A DNA stretch of 64,000 nucleotides from Scenedesmus sp. ARA3 (GCA_004335835.1 RWJK01001429.1:62001-126000), one strand, 5' to 3'; positions 23,356-36,020 are shown, counted from the stretch's first letter. Numbers and translations are program-made. The notes: generated by a model from the sequence alone, not told the origin.

Positions 23356-24656
23356 GGCTGTGACAGAGGCGCCAGCAGCTGAGCAGCAAGCAGTTGGCTT
23401 GATGCCGGGGCCTGCTGTACGCATGTCGCACACGGCTGTGCAATGCAGCGCAATGCAGAGGCAGCGCTGGTCCCACTTGCGGCTGTGCGAGTGGTGGCGC
23501 AGTCACAGAAGCGAGTTCGAGTAAAACATACCCTTCCTATGCAATTAGTTGAGCGTGCCTATTTTTGAGGCTGCTGACAGCTGCTTGTGCTTGAGTGTAT
23601 GGGTGTGGTCAGATCTGGTGCATCAAGTAGCCAGACAATATCACCTTATGCCTGAAAAGAATGCCTACACAGCTGTTTTTCAACCTTGTGCACGTCAGGC
23701 AGTACGGGGGGCAGGGAATGCAGATTTAGTCATCAGTAGAGGTGTTGCAGGCGTTTTGTAGACAGCTTGGTGGCTGCTGTGTCAACTGTGCCGCACCATT
23801 GATTTCGTATTACTTGCGGTATGGCTTGGACACCAGCCAAGTAGGCAGCTACGTAGATAGCAGGCAGTTGTCAACATGCTGCAGGTAACTGAGGCTGCAT
23901 CATGTGCGCATGTGCAGCGTGATGCTGCGCTTGCTTGCCATTTTGCGATGTATGCTCTGTAGAACAGGAGGGATTGCATGCTGGGTTAATGCCAACCTTC
24001 GTGTAGGTTGTGGCCCTGAGCTCCCTCAGTGCCCGGCTAGACCTTCTGTGGCGCTGACATAATGTCCCCAGGACGTTGCCCGTGCCTGGTCATGTTGTGT
24101 CTGTGCGCGTGGTGTTTTGTGTGCACGTGTTCATGCTGAGTGCAGTACCTTGACCTATGAGGACTGCAAGTCACTTACGCTACGGTAGCGTGCTAAGCCT
24201 TGCAAAAACATGTGGCACTGTCAGACGAGCAGCAAAACAAGGTGATTTAGATCTGTGTCTAGACACAGGCATGCTGCACAAAGCATGCATGCTTTAGCAG
24301 AGTACTAGTTTCACACGGTGGCCCTTCGCATTGTTTAACAGAAAGTCCAATACAGATGCTGAGCATCATGCATGATGCCGTACGCTTACACACTTGAGTG
24401 TAGCGTTACACTGATCAGACATCTGATCGTTCAGATCATGTGTGCCTCTGACCCACCAGCCTCAGTCTCTGAGCTGAGGCTGCAGGGGCATGCCCGCTGC
24501 ATGCGCACACCAAGCTACTTGCAGCACGAACCCTACTGCGCTAACCCATGCACAACGCGCATTGATGGCGAGCCATCTGCTTGGAAAATCGCGCGCTGAC
24601 CCTTCCCGTGCCTACTTATCGCCTTTCATCACACACCCGCAGCACCTGACCAGACA
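23356..24656. other. Convergent 3' region without a supported gene
   Basis: About 1.3 kb between the stop codons of the small membrane protein and fumarylacetoacetase genes. Minus-strand TGTAA motifs at 24386-24390 and 24406-24410 are candidate poly(A) signals for the latter. No coding-like open frame was found. Confidence 0.5.
24386..24410 (-). terminator. Paired TGTAA poly(A) signals of the fumarylacetoacetase gene
   Basis: Two TGTAA motifs on the minus strand, 20 bp apart and about 250 bp past the stop codon. Confidence 0.5.
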
Positions 24657-25479
24657 TCACCGCTTGCTGTACCCGCACGGCAGCAGCTTGCCCCTGCACT
24701 CCCCAAACCCTATCCCCGGCACGCCGCCCGCCCCTCCCTCGCAGCGCGCCCTGAACACCACCTCATCACCATCAGCCAGGTACACGCGCTCCACCACGCC
24801 CCCGTCAGGCCCAGCAGCCAGCGACACCTTCTGCTTGCCGCCCCAGGTCAGCTCCAGCAGGCAGCCGCGCTCAGTGTCCTCGGGCCCTGACACTGTGCCT
24901 GAGCCCAGCAGGTCCCCGGGGTTGAGGTTGCAGCCGCCGGCGGTGTGGTGCGCCACCATCTGCTGGAACGTCCAGTAGCTGCAGAGACAGCGGCAGGCAG
25001 GTGGCATGTAGAAGGTGTGAGAGCGGCTTGGAAGCGACTTGAAGTGTGCTTATGGCTGCTGGTGTGCGGCCCGTGATGCAGGAAAAGTAGAATATATTCT
25101 ACTTTTTCTGTGCATATACATGCCAGCCGATACACCAGAGGCTGACATGCATAACGGACTGTAAGGGCATCGCAAGTAGGCTGGTGCTGCCGGCCAGTTT
25201 GCGTCATCACGTGCATGTGCTGAGTCGCTTGCCACACGCGTTGCAAACGCATGGCCACCGCGCAAAACTGTACTCACAGGTGCTTCAAGTTGGTGCGCGT
25301 CACGGTCGTCTCCACTTCCGCGCCTGCTGGCGTGATGCTGGCGCTGAGGGCCACGTCCCAGGTGTGCCTGCTGCTCTCCTGCAGGTAGGGCAGCACTGAC
25401 GGGTCCTGCGCTGCCGCCTCACACCGGAAGGGCTCCAGGGCATCCAGCGTCACGATCCAGGGGCTGACCTGTGTGGCCT

Positions 25480-25535
<56 letters not shown>

Positions 25536-25585
25536 NNNNNNNNNNNNNNNNNNNNNNNNNNNNNNNNNNNNNNNNNNNNNNNNNN

Positions 25586-25642
<57 letters not shown>

Positions 25643-26414
25643 GCAGCACAGCCTCAGCATGTGATGTGTTACACCATGTGCTGGCATATGCCAGACAATA
25701 GCAGCTGCGGTCACTCAGACTGCTTGCGATCCCCCAAGAGAAAGCAGCAACACACAGGTCAATGCTCAATGCTCTGCGCAGTAGCTGCATCGTTGGCTGA
25801 AACAACCCAGCAAACTGCAATGCCATGTTCGCAAGTGGAGGAGCGATGCCAGCTTGTTGGTGTCAGCCTGATGCAGTGACGGCAGACAGCGCGACCAGGG
25901 TGTATATTGATAGCCTTGCGCCGCCTCACCCAGTTCTTGCCGTTGAAGGGCCCCAGCGGCGCCATCTCCCACTTCTGGATGTCCCGCGCGCTCCAGTCGT
26001 TGAGCAGCAGCAGCCCAAAGATGGCACTGGAGGCCCCGTCAGCGCTGACGGGGCTGCCCAGCTCGTTGCCGCTGCCCATGATGCACGCCTGCAGGACAGC
26101 AGCACTGCATGGCCTCAGGCTCAGGGAGACAGTGTAAGCGAGAGGCCCGAGCACCATCCTGCAGCGAGGCTGTGATATATGAGGTCTGGCACACAGGGGT
26201 ATACAGGACAACCACAACCCAACAACCAATACCAAGTAACGTCCGCACCAGCTAAACGCATTGCATTATGATTATGCATTGCTGCGCAACGACAGCGCAG
26301 CCATCCACCCCTCCCCGGCTGCCCCCGCACCATCTCCAGCTCAAAGTCCACCGCCTGGCAGGGCCCCTCCACAGGTGATGACGCACTCAAAGGCAGCATT
26401 TGACCCCTTGCAGC

Positions 26415-26447
<33 letters not shown>

Positions 26448-27059
26448 GCAGCACACACAGTCGTATGTTGGCTTACCAGAGGCTTGCTGTGCAGCACACT
26501 TCCCAGCGCATGACCAGCATTGCTTGCATGCGGGAGTTTGGGCGACCCTGCTTGGCCCTTCTTTGCCTATTTTTCAGTCACAATGCTGCAGCATTATGCT
26601 TGCCAGTTTACTGCACCAGGCAGTTGCTGCTGTGTTGCTGCAACACAGTGCACTTGTGTGCAGGCCCACATCCATCTCAACGCGCTGCCTTGCATCAAGC
26701 AGCACTGCCACTGCTGATATTGCTGCTACTGCTGCATGCTGGCTGCGCCTGGCCTGCAGCAGCTCCGCCAGCACTGCCACCCACCATGGCCTGCGCACGC
26801 CTCTGCCTGAAGGCACGATGGAGGAGCAGCGCCCATGGTAGCCCACAGGCAGATGCAGCCTGCAGCAGCAAGCAGCGTACCCACACGGTGCGACAAAATC
26901 AACCAGCAGCCACAGGCATGCGCACTTCATGCAGGGTGCATGATCAGCAACAGCGGTGCAGCGGCACGTGAATGCTGGGCGCTGCTGGGGCAGAGGCAAC
27001 AGGGGTCGTGCGGTGCACCACTTCAGCAGCTGCGCTGGGCGCTCCCAAGCAGGCCACAT

Positions 27060-27110
<51 letters not shown>

Positions 27111-28174
27111 GCACCAGTTTGGTGCCAGTGCTGCTGCAGGGTCCCTGAACATGCTGCCGCAGTTGAAGGCGTGGTGCTTGGAGGTGTAGAAGTCTGTGTA
27201 ATCGCCAATAGCAGCAGGCAGCTGCATCTCCACCTCGGACTGCATGCAACAGCATGCAACAAATATCAGCACCAGCAGCATGAGGCCAACAGATGCAGGC
27301 AGGGCATTGACCAGAGCACAGCAGCACAGGTTGTGCTGCTGGGTGTGTGTGGGTGCCTGTGCAGGTGTGTGTGTGTGTGTGCCTGTGCAGGTGCTCATTG
27401 GAAACTCAACCCTAACAAACGTCCCTCCTCCCACGCCGCACATGCCGGACATGCAGCTGCGCCCTAGCAGGCACATATGGCCCAGGGGGCGCCGCTGTGT
27501 TCCCTCAATGCGAGAATCTAGCCAGCGCGCCGCACCTGCGGGACGATGGCCGCCTCCCTCAGCGCCACGTTGTCCCTCAGCAGGCCCTCGCCTGAGCTGA
27601 GCAGGCGCGTCAGCGTGGCGCGCGCCTCCTGCCAGGCTGGCTTGCCCAGGCCCATGAAGGCATTCAGCGTGGCCTGGCGCAGAACATAGCCACAGCCAGA
27701 AGCAGATTTTTTTGTTTGAACACCAAGACGTGCAGGCCCGTGTTTGTTAGAAGCATGGTGGTGGTGATGTTTTAAGGTTCAGCAGTGCTGAGGGTGCATG
27801 CAGAGTGGTGCTGTTCAGGCGTGATGGGCAATGCTGTGGCAGTACTGCTGTACAGCTGCACAGCCTTGGCCACGCCGAGGCACTGTTGCTGCAAGAAACA
27901 CTATCGAGCCGATATATGATGACGTGTGCCGATTCATCCGTTGCACCGACATGCGAGCAGTGGCAGTTACCTTGGCGAAGCAATCTGTTTGGCTGAGGAT
28001 GGGGCCTGTGAAGCAGCCTGCTGCTTGCAGCTGCCCCAGATCCACTACGTGTTCACCAATGGCTACGCATAATCGCGTCTTTTGGTCGACATCAGACTTG
28101 AACGTGCAAGCACCGAACGGCAAGTTGTTCAATGGGAAGTCACTCCCGTTGGGCACAGCCACAAATGAATCCAT
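24657..28174 (-). CDS. Fumarylacetoacetase
   Basis: This enzyme hydrolyses 4-fumarylacetoacetate to fumarate and acetoacetate, the last step of tyrosine degradation. Exons: 28174-27971, 27673-27536, 27239-27115, 26859-26785, 26406-26331, 26088-25930, 25477-25278, 24978-24657; 1299 nt, 432 residues, all in phase and close to the usual 420. The N-terminus MDSFVAVPNGSDFPLNNLPF is typical. Family blocks follow: LPAAIGDYTDFYTSKHHA, MFRDPAAALAPNW joined across a splice to LHLPVGYHGRCSS, FGLLLLNDWSARDIQKWE, LGPFNGKNW, CNLNPGDLLGSGTVSGPE and the closing GIGFGECRGKLLP. The metal-binding Asp and Glu residues and the catalytic His of GDYTDFY-x(3)-HHA appear intact. No organelle signal is seen. The intron before exon 7 contains a CTG expansion and an assembly gap. 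Confidence 0.95.
25478..25650 (-). repeat. Long CTG (CAG on plus) microsatellite in a fumarylacetoacetase intron, broken by a gap
   Basis: About 18 CAG units at 25481-25535 and about 20 at 25586-25647 flank unresolved bases. On the transcribed strand this is CTG running directly into the acceptor AG of exon 7 at 25478. Confidence 0.95.
25536..25585. other. Assembly gap (50 N)
   Basis: Fifty N in a row inside a CAG repeat. The round number suggests a placeholder length, so the true repeat length is unknown. It lies entirely within an intron and does not affect the protein model. Confidence 0.98.
27065..27110. repeat. (CTG)15 microsatellite in a fumarylacetoacetase intron
   Basis: A pure triplet run starting a few bases inside the intron after exon 3. 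On the transcribed strand it reads CAG, the opposite orientation to the tracts next to acceptors. Confidence 0.9.
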
Positions 28175-28528
28175 GATACCAATGCCAAAACAAAAAGTGC
28201 ACAAATGGTGCACTGCTCTGCACAAGGAAGTGTCAGCACGCTGGTGCATAATCCAAGCTTCTGTTCAACAAGTGTGTCATTGCTGGTCATTGTCAGGGTT
28301 CTCTTGCAGTAACATAAAGCACAGCTGCTTGCATGTGCAAGCAAAAACCTCGCTTCTGTACACCACACCACTGTCTGCCAGCAACAATCACTGCCGCTCG
28401 ATTTCACAGACAACCACTGCACATGCACATGTCATGTACATGACGCCAGGCCCAGGCCCGTCGCACAGCACGCTGCATAGCCTGAACACGCCACCCAAGC
28501 CAACACCCACGCCGCACCGGCGCACCAG
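28175..28528. promoter_or_regulatory. Intergenic: TRIP13 3' UTR and fumarylacetoacetase promoter
   Basis: 354 bp between two minus-strand genes. It must hold the end of the TRIP13 transcript and the fumarylacetoacetase promoter. No distinct element or exon stands out. Confidence 0.4.
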
Positions 28529-31500
28529 CTACCCAGCGGTCAGCTCGCTGCGGTCGGCGCGCTCCTTCTCTGCTGCTGCCTTCATGGCTGCCAGGAACTC
28601 AAAGCAGCTGCAGGGAAAAGGCAGGCTGTCTGCCGTAGCATGTGCCAAGAAGGGCAACTTGCGCAAAGACCTGCCACTGAACCCTTCGCAGGCCGCCACC
28701 ACTTGGCCTAATGCTCTGCTAAGTGCCTGCGCCTCTGCTGCTGCTGCCTGCTCTGCTTCACTCATGCTGGCGTCGTCTGCTGGTGCCGCGGGGCCGCCTA
28801 TGCTGTGGGGGCCTGCTGCTTGTGGCGCCGCGCCCTGGCGCGCTGCTGGCAGCAGGCAGAGCTCCTTGTAGGGGATCAGCTGCTTCGCTGAGCTTATGCC
28901 TGCAGGCAGCATTTGTAACGCGCTTATAACAGAAGGTTGCAGGATGTGATTGACTGAAGCAGTGCCTCAGTGCCGGCTCAGCCGCACACAACTAGGTAAC
29001 TGTCTGTGCAATGTTGCCAATGCTGAACACTGCAGCACCAGACAAGGCATGCGGTGGACTCTCAAGCATTGCCACTTGCCAAGGTGCTGCCAGCCAGCCT
29101 ACCTGTGACCACGCCTGCGCGCGCCAGCTCCAGCACCCCTGAGCGCAGGATCTCATAACGGGCCGCCTCCGAGGGTGGGCCCAGGTACGCCTGGCGGCAG
29201 CAGCAGCAGCAGGTTCAGCGCGCAACAGCATGCATGATAACATAAACTAGCCAAAGTCCAGGTTTCTAGCCTAGCCACCCATGGCATACAGCCGGCAGCA
29301 GCAGCAACCCAGGCCCACACCGCAACGCCTCCCACAGCCCGCCCCGCTTGCCCAGCATCACACAACACAAAAGCAGCTCCCCGCTAAGGGCTGCCACAGT
29401 ATCAACTATGTCTTTCTGCCCCAGATCATACACAACTGCCGCCAGCCCCCACCTTGATGTCTGCCCTGTCCACGAAGGCCACATCAATCGCCTCCGTGAT
29501 GTTGCTGGTGGTGAGCACCATCACGTTGGGGAAGCGCCGCAGCTGGTCAAGCTGAGTCAGCAGCGCGTTCACAGCGCGGATGGCGTCAGACGGCTCGCCG
29601 CCGCCGGCAGCAGCCTGCACACACACAGGATGCCGGCAGGCAGAAGGACATGGACACACGATTTAACTGCCAGGCAACGAGTGCAGCTGTGTGATAGCTG
29701 TGAGGGCAAGAGAAGTGGCACAGTAAACGTGCTGAGCATGTAAGTGTTGGAAGGCATGAGGAGCATCCGCAGTCTCGTTTCTCTGCCATGGCTGCAGCCA
29801 AGAATCTCAACCAAAGCAGCAGCTGCGCCAGCCGCACCTTGCGTGCCGCGCTGAGGCTCTCCACCTCATCAATCAGCACAAACACAAGTGCAGCCGGCTC
29901 CTCCACCAGCTCCGTGATGGCCCCAAACAGCTTGCTGACCAGCTTGCCGCTCTCGCTGAACCACTTGCTGAACAGGCTGTGCGCATTCACCTCCACCAGC
30001 TGCGACGTGGTGTACCTGCGGCACAGGAGCAGCGCAGCACAGCACAGCACAGCACAGCACAGCACAGCACAGCACAGGACAGCGCAGCACACCACATCAC
30101 AGCAGGGTGAGGAGCCATGCACTGTACATCTACTGCTGGCCGTGAGACACGCTTGCCAGTCGCTCTGGCAAGCAAGTCGCCATGAAAGAAAGCAGGTGGC
30201 AGCACATGCAGCAGCAGGTGTTGCAACATGGGGAGGGCGAGGCTGCAGGCGCGCCGCACCTGTCGTTGAGCCGCACAGACAGCTTCTGCGCCAGCGCCTT
30301 ACACAGGGAGGTCTTGCCTGTGCCTGGGGGGCCGTGCAGCAGCACCACCCTGCATGCAGCCAGAGAGAGAGAAACACGCAGCACTGTCAGACGTGTGTCA
30401 AGCTGCACGGCTGCAGAGCATGCACTGGCATTACAGAGGGGCGGCATCCACAGCTGCATGCTACATGAATCGCCGCTATGGCTAATTTGATGGCGTGTGA
30501 GTAGTACAACAAGACAAGCAGCAATTCTACAACCCCAACCACAACAACCCTACGTATGTGTCACAGCGCCGCACCTGTTCCAGCTGATGAGCTGGCTGTT
30601 CACGCCCAGGTCTGAGAACAGCAGCGCCGTGCTGGCGTACTGCAGCAGCCGCCGCTTGATGCTGGACTCGAAGTGCAGCGCGTCCCACTGGCCCTCAAAG
30701 TCGGCAGCAGGCAGCTGCCACTCCCTGTAGCTCACCACGCCGTCCTCCCCCTCATCGTCCTCCTCACCACCTTCCTCGTTCAGCTGCAGGCAGCAGCAGC
30801 AGCAGCAGCAGCGGCGGCAGCAGTGGCAGTGTGTTGATGCAGGGTGGCAGCTGCTGCTGGTGGTGACTTGCTCCAGCATATGCCGCGAAGAGAGGTCGGT
30901 GATTGCGTGCTTTCCACCAACATGCAGTGTTGAAGGACATCGTTTGTTTGTTGTTCTTTTGTGCAACGCTGCTGCTGCTGCCTCATGGCGCTGGCCGCAC
31001 CTGGTACACGTGCACGTGCGGCCGCACTTGGAAGCTGAACAGCACACTCGTGCCTTGCCCCAGCAGCTCAGCATCTGCAAAGACAAGCACGCGCAGCACA
31101 CATGACAAGGGACAAATTGACTAAGGTCCTTGCAGCAAGCACCAGCAAGCACCAGCAACGAGTTGCAGAAGCAGAGCACCAGAGGCACTGGACAGTGCAT
31201 GGCTGCAGTCTGCGAGCGGGCGCTGCAGAGATTACGTTGCAATGCTGCAACAGTCCTTAGTGCTGCTGCTGCGTACTGCTGCTGCGTGCTGATGCTGATA
31301 CTGCATGCTGCATGCTGCTGCTGCATGCTGCTGCTACTCACCAACGTCTGCCCATCGTATTGTCTCCACATGCGTGTTGAGCAGCGGGTCATCCCTGCCC
31401 ACTGTGTCCCACAGGCTGCTGTCATGCAGCCAGATGTTCTTGTCCTGCAAGCGCCTGCAGCAGGCATTAGTTCGGTTGGTAAACAAGCATGCAATTGGCT

Positions 31501-31746
31501 GGTTGATCGCTCATTGAGGACGACGCGGGCAACAGCACAGGTCAGGCAACACAGACGGACATAACCTTGGCAGGAAGATGCAGCTGCAACTGCAGCATGT
31601 TGGTGAGCTGCAGCACTATAGCCTCACCCTTCTACCAATGATTTGATGTCCTGAGGATTGGCGTTGCTGCTGCTTTTCAGGCACACTTCAACTGCAGCAG
31701 CAGTGACACGTGTTGTCAGCATGCTACTGCTGCTGCGCCTGCTCAT
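28529..31746 (-). CDS. TRIP13 / PCH2 AAA+ ATPase (HORMA-domain remodeller)
   Basis: Exons: 31746-31628, 31454-31342, 31074-31001, 30783-30575, 30349-30260, 30015-29838, 29614-29453, 29190-29103, 28899-28529; 1404 nt, 467 residues, all in phase. PCH2/TRIP13 uses ATP to unfold HORMA proteins (HORMAD, MAD2) in meiotic recombination and the spindle checkpoint. The N-terminal domain starts [37 protein letters not shown] precedes the ATPase. Walker A is GPPGTGKTS (178-186). [19 protein letters not shown] follows, Walker B is FVLIDEVES (Asp251, Glu252), then TTSNIT and [17 protein letters not shown] (sensor and arginine-finger region). [14 protein letters not shown] near the end is the family's C-terminal signature. 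An Ala/Pro-rich insert of about 50 residues lies just before it. The start ATG lies about 50 bp from a TATA-like element; an ATG eight codons downstream is an alternative. Confidence 0.93.
30036..30076. repeat. (GCACA)n pentanucleotide repeat in a TRIP13 intron
   Basis: About eight tandem GCACA units close to the acceptor of exon 6. On the transcribed strand it reads TGTGC, a T/G-rich tract just upstream of the splice site. Confidence 0.85.
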
Positions 31747-32240
31747 GCTGGCTGCAAGCAGCTGGCCAGCCAGCTAACAAGCAACACCTTCCCACCATAT
31801 AAATCATGCTTGTCTCCATCGTCTGCTGCCGTTTTCATGATATGATCGCCATGGCCATTTTGAGAGTAAGTGCTGTTCCAAGTCATGTTGCTGCAGACTC
31901 CTATAGGCGCATGGCATCAAATCATAGTTAAGTTTGATAAGTACATGCAGTGCGCAAAACAATCAAGACAGCGACTGCAGGCGTGTGTCATGTCATTTGG
32001 TTTGAACTGCACGCAAGCCCTAGACGATGGCGGGCGTGGAGATACATGGTGGTGGCCGATCCGCAGGCTCAATTGTTCAGTAGTATGGCACTGGCCGCAC
32101 GTTTCATCTACCGCTGAGCAACACCAAGGACCAGTGGCAGCAGAGTCACAACAATCACTGACCTAGGCCACATCAGAACAGGCAACAGCAGTACAACAGG
32201 CGACCCACCGCAGCACAACCACCACCACCTCCTTTTCAGC
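31747..32240. promoter_or_regulatory. Divergent promoter region, TRIP13 / unrecognised gene
   Basis: 494 bp head-to-head. ATTTATAT on the minus strand (31804-31797) lies about 50 bp before the TRIP13 ATG and is the clearest TATA-like box here. I see no plus-strand TATA near the other start at 32241. Confidence 0.5.
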
Positions 32241-33183
32241 ATGTCCGCCTCGCAGTCAGCCTCAGTTTCTGGTCTGAGCCTTGAGGCGTACCTGCAGCTG
32301 CACAAGGCGCTCACCAAGAACAGCAGCACAGTGCAGTCCCAGTCTGTCATCGAGGAGTGCTACTACAAAGTGCAAGACCTCAAGCAGGTGAGAACAGCAC
32401 ATGCCCACTGCGCATGCAGACTTAGGCGTCAAACCCTTGTGACTTCAACTGATGTGGTCTGCCTGGCCAACCCTGTCTTGGCTTTGCCGCGTCCTCCCTG
32501 CTGCAGCTGCTGGCACTGCATGGCATGTCCTCCAGCAAGTTCAACCGCTCAGAGGTGCTGCAAGCCTTGAAAGGCAAGTGCATAGTCAACCCCACCAGCA
32601 TCATCAAGCCACACAGCACTCAAGAGGAACCACAGCCGCTTGCTGCTGCTGCAGCAGCAGAGCCAGGCAGCGCAGGCAGCAGCATCCTACTGCCCTTCTC
32701 CCAGGCAGACCTGGGCAGCCTGGGCTGGGCAGTAGACCCAGGCTGTGCACTGGAGCAGCTACACCTTGGCATGCCTGCTGGGTTTCAGGCTGCCGCAGCA
32801 ATTGTCTCGCAACCAGCCACTGGCCAGGCACCACCAACGGCCACTTCAGTAGCTGACAACGTGCCATCCTCAGCACCCATGCATGTGGCAGCAGCGGCTT
32901 CCATGCTTCTTCCAGAGCAAGCTCACCCTGAGCTGGCAGTTGCAAAAGGCATGCATCAGCAGCAGCAGCAGCAGCAGCTGGTGCTTGCCAGCCATGCGCA
33001 GCAGCATGCAGCACCCCAGCTGGCCAGCTCAGCAGCAGTGCCTGCAGCTGCAGCAGGCGTGCAGCACCAGACAGAAGCCCAGACACAACAAGCTGCTGCC
33101 ATTCTAACATCTGCAGCACCAGTCTGCAGCCAGCCACAGCTCGCGGCGCAGGGGAAGCACGAGTCTGACAGTAGTGAAAGGCA

Positions 33184-33216
<33 letters not shown>

Positions 33217-34556
33217 GGCGCCAGACCCCATGCAGGTGCTGCTGCAGCGTGCAGGCTTGCAGGATGGCTGCCGCATGCCCAAACACATGCACACGCCTTG
33301 GATGCTGCAGCAGCTGCGGCTGTTTGTGGCGGGTGGGGCGGTGGCATCGCGGGAGAAGCTGCCACCCCCGCCTGCTGCTGGCGCTGCTGCTGCAGCTGCC
33401 GGCAGCCTCAGTGTGGTGCCAGGGGCTGCTGGGGGTCCGCTGCTGGGCCGCGGCATTGGCTTTGTGCTGCTGGAAGACATGCAGGTGGCGGGGGCCAAAG
33501 GCGCAACCCTGACGCTGCCAGCTGGCGTGTATGAGGTGAGATAGCGGCTTGGCTTGCAGCAGCAGTGGGGGGCCAGCTAGCTGCACGCGCATGGCATGTC
33601 ACATTTGCATGCCATATAGTTAGAAGTATGTGATCGTCCAGCACGGCTCTGCCATCACTAACATGGTAAGCAACATGCAGCCTCTGCGTCGCTCTGCTGT
33701 GCTGACTCATCATGTGCTGCACCACCTGCCCACGCAACCTGCCCCCGCCACCAACACCCCTCAGGGCCGCGCCATCAAGTACCTCGGCAGCAGCTGCCAC
33801 CCTGACGTCTGCGACGACGGCTGCAGCAGCGACCACCAGTTCTACCGAGCCCGCGTGATGCCACCGCAGCTGCCGCAGCAGGGCCAGCCCTCCCTGCCTG
33901 GCCAGGCTGAGGCCATCAGCCAGGCGCATGCTGCTGCCAGCGGCAGGCCTGTGCTGCTGATCCTGGACCTGCACACGCGGCTGCGCTGCAGCGGCTTTGC
34001 GCAGATGCTGCAGATGGCGGCTGAGCAGCTGCAGGTGGGGGTGCGGCTGAGTGGGCTGTGCTGGTGCATTAATGCTGTAGTGCAGCAACAAGGTAGATGG
34101 GCAGTAGTGCACACATGCCCTGCTGGAAGCATCAAACCGCCTGCAACAGGCAGCCGCTGCAACCACCATTGACGCTGCACTGCTGCACACTGGCATGTAA
34201 ACAAGCGCTCATTAGTTGAGGTTCGATGTCCTACATTCAGCTCACAAACAGTCACCCGTGCACTTCTTCCTTGGCACTCGGCCCGGGGGACGATTCTTGT
34301 GCATGCGCATACGCGTTGTGCCAGCAACCATAAGGATCTCGTGCTGTGCACATGCTGCCTGGTGCCGCAGGATGCGTGGGTGCTGCTGGCAGGCAGCGGC
34401 CAGGAGCAGCAGCAACAGCAGCACGGCTGCAGCAGCGCTGCTGCAGCACAGCAGCCCAATGCTGCCGCGGCTGCTGCAGCAGCAGGTGGTTGGCGCAAGA
34501 AAGGGCGGCCGGCAGCCAGCGGCCAGCCAGGCGCCTGCAAGCGCTCCAAGGCGTAG
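32241..34556 (+). CDS. Unrecognised 557-residue protein with basic, nuclear-type C-terminus
   Basis: Exons: 32241-32387, 32507-33535, 33624-33665, 33765-34034, 34371-34556; 1674 nt, all in phase. The N-terminal 75 residues look folded and helical (LEAYLQLHKALTKNSS, VIEECYYKVQDLKQLLALHG, NRSEVLQALKGK). An Ala/Gln-rich linker follows, then a second non-repetitive block: MPKHMHTPWMLQQLRLFV, GIGFVLLEDMQVAG, YVIVQHGSAITNM, IKYLGSSCHPDVCDDGC and PVLLILDLHTRLRCSGFAQM. The protein ends in a basic tail (WRKKGRPAASG, CKRSKA) with an AT-hook-like RKKGRP. The Cys/His cluster could bind metal. I do not recognise a family; a nuclear role is inferred only from the tail. It shares a promoter region with TRIP13, which may or may not be meaningful. 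Confidence 0.75.
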
Positions 34557-34986
34557 CTGGGGCCTCCACACAGCCTGGCTGCTGACAGGGCGATGCTGTT
34601 ATGCAGCTGCAAGTACTGTCAGCAGTACTGCTGTACTAGTACTTTCGCTACACTTGATATCTGTAGCTGTACACAGGACCTGCTACACAGCCACAAGCAG
34701 ATTAAGCAGGCTTGGCAGCCTGTAGATGAAGGAGTAGGCAATGTTGCTGTATCGAGTGGCTTGGTTTAACACGTGCGTTTAAAAAGGGTGAATTGGCTGT
34801 GGCTTGACTGCCAACCTGCTGGTGGAGGTGATGCATCGAATATGCAGGTGATATCACCTACATAATTATAATATATGTAGTACAGCGTACACCGGTACCA
34901 TGGCAACGTGCAGGCACTGAGTGTTGAGTTACATCCTGGATCACAATGCCGTGCGCTCCACCGCAATGCGCACAGCACCACCGCCG
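34557..34986. other. Convergent 3' region
   Basis: 430 bp between the stop codons of the unrecognised plus-strand gene and the ZIP gene. It is A/T-rich near 34850-34890. A minus-strand TGTAA at 34929-34933 is a candidate ZIP poly(A) signal. Confidence 0.5.
34929..34933 (-). terminator. TGTAA poly(A) signal of the ZIP gene
   Basis: TGTAA on the minus strand, 54 bp past the ZIP stop codon. Confidence 0.5.
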
Positions 34987-35987
34987 CTATACACCCACCA
35001 GCAGCGTCCAGCCCATGGCTACCGCCCCCAGCAGCACCCCCTGCAGCATCCTCACATCCTGCTTGCACTTGCGCGCCTCTGGCCACAGCTCTAAACCACA
35101 CACCGCCAGCATCACTCCGCCCACAGCCGCCAGCACGTAATCTAGCCGCTCTAGTGACACCACAAACGGCCGCAGCACAAACAGCGCAAATAGTGCACCA
35201 ATCGGTTCGCTGAGGCCCGAGGCTGCCGCCAGGGCAATGGCTTTTGTTTTGCTGTTGGTGGCTGCGTAGACAGGCACTGCGATGATGAGGCCCTCGGGGC
35301 TGCACCAGGGGCAGCAGGAACAGCAGGAAGGGCAACACCAGCGACGGCGACAGGTGAGTGCAAGAGCAGCGTGACGTAAACTGCGTGAGGTGTGAGCAGC
35401 ATTTGATAGGAGGGACCCAAGCTGCTGACGCAGAGTGTGATGATTGAGGCATTGGCTCGCACACCAAGGCAACCGACTACCCAACAGCTAGGGAAAACCT
35501 GCGCATGTGTCGCCACGTTAGCATTGCTGCACGCAGTGCTGTTGTTCCATAGTGCAGCCTGATAGCTGTGATGCAACACCCCCTATGCACTGCCCTGAAC
35601 CAGCAAGCATGCAGTGCAGCCTCAGGCTGCTCTCAGTGCACCACAGAGTACCACCGCCACAGCCCTGCCGCTTCAGGGACATCAGACAGTGTCAATCACA
35701 CCCCTCACATGTTGTGCACTGCAATTGCCAGCGCCATGGTAGCCCCAAAGTCAGTGAACGCGCTGAAGGCCACGGCGCAGCCCTCCGGCAGGTTGTGCAG
35801 GCTCATGGTGATCTGCGCGGCACAAGACACACCAGCACCATCGCTTCATGCCCACAGCGCACTGCCAGCAGCTGCAACATGAGCCGACACCTGCAGCTGA
35901 ACATACAGCTGAAAGCAACTGCCAGCTTGCTACATCATCTGCAGGTATCAAACAGAAGCTGTGTCATTCAGCCCCGGGTTGTGCCAC

Positions 35988-36020
<33 letters not shown>

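Noticed and set aside
31750..31831. An upstream TRIP13 start (MKTAADDGDKHDLYGGK)
   Set aside because: It contains the TATA-like element and joins the next exon only by ignoring phase. The downstream ATG at 31746 reads straight into the conserved VEVCLK segment.
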